A stretch of DNA of 47,524 bases. Origin: Candidatus Nealsonbacteria bacterium RIFOXYB1_FULL_40_15. Its GTDB lineage: Bacteria > Patescibacteriota > Minisyncoccia > Minisyncoccales > GWA2-38-27. Made by a program: the position numbers and the translations under genes. Every line of letters starts with the position of its first letter. Positions within the stretch are counted from its first letter, which is position 1. Shown one piece after another: positions 44,685 through 47,524 of this stretch. The stretch lies in the NCBI GenBank assembly GCA_001821555.1, contig MHMM01000004.1:1-47524 (forward strand), given 5' to 3'. The notes beneath the pieces are model-generated. The model saw only the letters and a program-made list of their open reading frames with translations. It was not told the origin of the DNA and searched no databases.

Positions 44685-44882
44685 TTAGTCGGGAAGTTGA
44701 TCTTGCAGGGCAATGACATTGGCATCGTGCCTTTGTCCCCAGTCTTTGGGGGCAGTATGTCTGATGACAGCTAAGACGCTGTCAACAACTTTTTCGGTTC
44801 CGGCCAACTGGCGATCGGGATAATTCCCTCTCGCTATTGCCCCTTTTGCCGCTCTTACCTTCTCCAACCTGATTCTTCCCAC
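44685..44882 (-). CDS. Small protein, FlgM-like anti-sigma pattern (tentative); GTG start
   Basis: SD AAAGGAGGTTTTT-GTG; LEKVRAAKGAIARGNYPDRQLAGTEKVVDSVLAVI resembles the FlgM C-terminal helix pattern. Confidence 0.55.
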   Translation of the reverse strand: MGRIRLEKVRAAKGAIARGNYPDRQLAGTEKVVDSVLAVIRHTAPKDWGQRHDANVIALQDQLPD

Positions 44883-44933
44883 AAAAACCTCCTTTCAGTT
44901 ACGGGAAGAGAAAAAACCGAATGTACCGTCAGT

Positions 44934-44962
44934 ATAATAGCATACTTTTATATTAAATGCAA
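44934..44962 (-). promoter_or_regulatory. Promoter TTGCAT-N17-TATTAT
   Basis: -35 44957-44962, -10 44934-44939 (minus). Confidence 0.65.
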
Positions 44963-44970
44963 GGGCAAAA

Positions 44971-45013
44971 TAAAAAAGGACTGCCCTCCATGGTGAAAAG
45001 ACAGTCCCTTCTG
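44971..45013 (-). terminator. Terminator for 45028..45243
   Basis: Minus: GGGACTGTC...GGGCAGTCC-TTTTTTATTTT. Confidence 0.78.
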
Positions 45014-45027
45014 GGTTTAGCCTCGTC

Positions 45028-45243
45028 CTAGAAACGAGGACTCGATCCTTGTGCCGGTGGCCCAGCAGGATACTGCTCTTTCAGTCGATCAGCGAATGCT
45101 TTTATCTGCTGATCCGAAGCTCCCAAAGGAAATAGCCTGTTGGAAGCAAATCTCTTCGCCCCCATAAGTCTCAATTCCCTCTTGGCTGCCTCTGAAAGAT
45201 TGATGTTGTCGCAAACCACCGTTCCGCCACTACTCTTTGCCAT
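45028..45243 (-). CDS. Hypothetical small protein (71 aa)
   Basis: SD AAGGAGGTCAGC-ATG; own promoter and terminator. Confidence 0.7.
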   Translation of the reverse strand: MAKSSGGTVVCDNINLSEAAKRELRLMGAKRFASNRLFPLGASDQQIKAFADRLKEQYPAGPPAQGSSPRF

Positions 45244-45293
45244 GCTGACCTCCTTGAAAACCCTAAACCCAAAAAAAAGAACACGTTAATCTT

Positions 45294-45321
45294 ATTTTAA
45301 CCTTTTAAGAACATCTGTCAA
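45294..45321 (-). promoter_or_regulatory. Promoter TTGACA-N16-TAAAAT
   Basis: -35 45316-45321, -10 45294-45299 (minus). Confidence 0.7.
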
Positions 45322-45358
45322 TATTGCTTAAAGACATCTCATTTGATACAAAGAATTA

Positions 45359-47524
45359 ATGGCGAGCAATCTTAAAAGCATGAGTATCCCTCCACAGGAC
45401 CTGGAAGCCGAAAGATGCCTTTTAGGATGTCTTCTCTTAGACAAAAATGCGATTGTAAAAGTAGTGGATTTTCTTCAAGATAAAGACTTCTACAAAGAAA
45501 TCCACAGGCAGATATATATCTCCGTCGCAGAGCTTTTTGAAAAAGGAGAGCCGGTTGACCTTTTGGCTGTCTCTAGCAGGTTGAGAGAAAAAAAGCTTTT
45601 AGAAAGTATGGGAGGAGCAGGATATCTGACCGAACTTATAAATTCGGTTCCTACATCTTCCCATATTTTAAACTATGCTAAGATCGTCCAGAGAAAAAGA
45701 ATCTTAAGGGAGCTTATTGACGCGAGCCAAGAAATCAACACTTTAGGGCACGAAGAACAGGAAGACATAGATGAGTTGCTGGATAAGGCAGAACAAAGAA
45801 TATTCAGCATTTCCCAAAGAAGCTTAAGCCAAAGGTTCCTTCCGATCAAGGATTCCCTGGAACAGGCGTTTGAAAGAATAGATATGCTTTCAAAACACGA
45901 AGGAAACCTAAGAGGCGTCTCAACAGGATTCAAAGACCTGGATAATATTCTTGCCGGTTTTCAGAAATCAGACTTAATCATACTGGCCGCAAGGCCCTCC
46001 ATCGGAAAATCCGCCCTGGCTGTTAATTTCGCAGCCAATATAGCAATAAATAACAAGCTTCCTGTCGGAATATTTAGTCTTGAAATGTCCAACGACCAGA
46101 TAATAGACAGATTAATAGCATCAATCGCAAATATAGACTTATGGAAATTAAGAACCGGGAAGCTTTCTTCTGAAGGAGAAAACAATGACTTTGAAAGAAT
46201 CCAGCATGCAATGGGAATCCTGTCTTCAACTCCGATATTTATAGATGATGCGGCTTCTTCCAATGTTTTGCAAATGAGGGCTATGGCAAGAAGGCTTCAG
46301 GCAGAGCACGGCTTGGGCCTTTTGGTTATAGACTACCTCCAGCTGGTAGAACCCAGAAATTCCAACGCCAGCCCTGTCCAGCAGGTTTCTGAAATATCCA
46401 GATCCCTAAAGGGCCTTGCAAGAGAGCTGAATATCCCTGTCCTGGCCCTATCCCAGCTTTCGCGTGCCGTAGAGCATAGGGTGCCCCAAATACCAAAACT
46501 GGCCGATCTTCGTGAATCAGGATGTCTCACAGGCGATACCCTTATAACCAGAGCCGATACCGGAGAAAGAACTCCCATTAAAAACCTAGTCGGCAAAGCA
46601 AACATACCAATACATGCTTTAGATGAAAATTTAAAAATTAAAACACATTTTATTTCGAAAGTTTTTTCGAGCGGGCAAAAAATGGTTTATGAATTGAAAA
46701 CCAAAAGCGGATTTAAAATCAAAGCCTCTGCAAATCATCCCTTTAAAAAACTGGATGGCTGGCATCAATTAAACAACCTCAGACCCGGCGATCATATTGC
46801 CACTCCGCGCCAAATAAAGATTTCGACGCCTTTAAAGATGGATGACAATGAAATTATTTTACTGGCTCATTTATTGGGAGATGGTTGCGTGCTGCCAAAG
46901 CAACCCATTCATTATACAAGTGCAGATCATGAAAACATTAAGATTGTTAAAAACGCCGCGAAAACTTTGTTTAGAATCAATTCAAGAATCGTAAAGCAAG
47001 AAAATTGGTGGCACGTCTATCTTCCAAGTCCGTACAGACTGGCCCGTGGGAAACATCATCCCATAATAAATTGGTTTAATGAGTTAAAGATTCACCCCGT
47101 TCGTTCTTATGAAAAAGAAATTCCGGAAAAGATTTTCTCTTTAAGCGAGCAACAAACTGCTTTGTTCTTAAAGCATCTTTGGGCCACTGACGGAAATATT
47201 TCTATTAAAAAGTTGCTGGGAAGAAAAGACAGCGGGAATATTTATTATGCAACAACAAGCGATAAATTAGCTGAAGGGGTTAAATATCTTCTTTTGAGAT
47301 TGGGAATAAGAAGCAAGATAGGCGGAGTCAAAAAAGAAAATTATAGAATTTGTTATCATGTAAGCATTCAGGGCAAAGAAGAACAATTGAAATTTTTAAA
47401 TCTTGTGGGATGTTATGGAAAAAGAGGAAAATTAATTCCTAAATTAATCAGAAATATAGAAAAGATAAAATCCAATACAAATATAGATATTATTCCCAAG
47501 GAAGTCTGGCATAAAATAGGAAAA
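45359..47524 (+). CDS. dnaB: Replicative DNA helicase DnaB, intein-containing, partial at right edge
   Basis: Hand translation: PPQDLEAERCLLGCLLLD..., Walker A AARPSIGKSAL, LLVIDYLQLVEPR, ALSQLSRAVEHR, LADLRESG then intein CLTGDTLI... Open for 722 codons to the window end. Confidence 0.95.
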   Translation, partial: MASNLKSMSIPPQDLEAERCLLGCLLLDKNAIVKVVDFLQDKDFYKEIHRQIYISVAELFEKGEPVDLLAVSSRLREKKLLESMGGAGYLTELINSVPTSSHILNYAKIVQRKRILRELIDASQEINTLGHEEQEDIDELLDKAEQRIFSISQRSLSQRFLPIKDSLEQAFERIDMLSKHEGNLRGVSTGFKDLDNILAGFQKSDLIILAARPSIGKSALAVNFAANIAINNKLPVGIFSLEMSNDQIIDRLIASIANIDLWKLRTGKLSSEGENNDFERIQHAMGILSSTPIFIDDAASSNVLQMRAMARRLQAEHGLGLLVIDYLQLVEPRNSNASPVQQVSEISRSLKGLARELNIPVLALSQLSRAVEHRVPQIPKLADLRESGCLTGDTLITRADTGERTPIKNLVGKANIPIHALDENLKIKTHFISKVFSSGQKMVYELKTKSGFKIKASANHPFKKLDGWHQLNNLRPGDHIATPRQIKISTPLKMDDNEIILLAHLLGDGCVLPKQPIHYTSADHENIKIVKNAAKTLFRINSRIVKQENWWHVYLPSPYRLARGKHHPIINWFNELKIHPVRSYEKEIPEKIFSLSEQQTALFLKHLWATDGNISIKKLLGRKDSGNIYYATTSDKLAEGVKYLLLRLGIRSKIGGVKKENYRICYHVSIQGKEEQLKFLNLVGCYGKRGKLIPKLIRNIEKIKSNTNIDIIPKEVWHKIGK
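46523..47524 (+). mobile_element. Intein with LAGLIDADG homing endonuclease within dnaB (partial)
   Basis: Block A CLTGDTLITRADTGERTPIKNL; block B SGFKIKASANHPFKKLDGWHQLNNLRPGDHI; LAGLIDADG motifs LLAHLLGDGCV and FLKHLWATDGNIS. Confidence 0.92.

Noticed and set aside
45673-46605. Three minus-strand ORFs inside the dnaB region
   Set aside because: Antisense shadows of the confident dnaB frame, which the ORF track missed because it runs off the edge.
1-47524. Alternative genetic code (UGA recoding)
   Set aside because: UGA acts as stop at clear gene ends (e.g. DUF167 at 31270-31272, the 24-aa ORF); full-length proteins read normally with the standard code.

Overview
The window looks like part of a Patescibacteria/CPR (Parcubacteria-type) chromosome. 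Evidence: AT-rich, tightly overlapping core genes, short core proteins, and many conserved small hypotheticals. Recognisable core genes include rpmE (bL31), prfA, typA/bipA, rplY (bL25), a central-carbon block (fba, PfkB kinase, ppsA, ackA, PduL-type phosphotransacylase, gap, gpmA, eno), trxB, galU, a divergent FtsZ-like protein, pncB, dnaX, cysS, and dnaB interrupted by an intein (runs off the right edge). A large secreted surface protein runs off the left edge. The supplied ORF track misses both edge genes and several small ORFs that I translated by hand: a 50-aa compressed DnaJ-type zinc-finger protein, and 25-, 47- and 24-aa membrane peptides. The least ordinary signals are: (i) a candidate ~137-nt structured RNA with its own promoter and terminator (33254-33424, minus) ahead of a five-gene operon; (ii) a tRNA-Gln(TTG) locus with a duplicated 5' tRNA fragment, carrying an 18-bp perfect palindrome, separated from the intact tRNA by a GIY-YIG ORF; (iii) a recurring class of standalone small-gene cassettes with near-consensus promoter, strong Shine-Dalgarno and intrinsic terminator; (iv) a three-gene cysteine-desulfurase-like/membrane/histidine-kinase module bounded by a 28-bp direct repeat; (v) a Pro-1 tautomerase-like domain fused to a zinc ribbon; (vi) a translationally coupled HD/CYTH/AbiEii-type nucleotidyltransferase cluster. 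All family calls come from motif recognition by eye; no database search was run.
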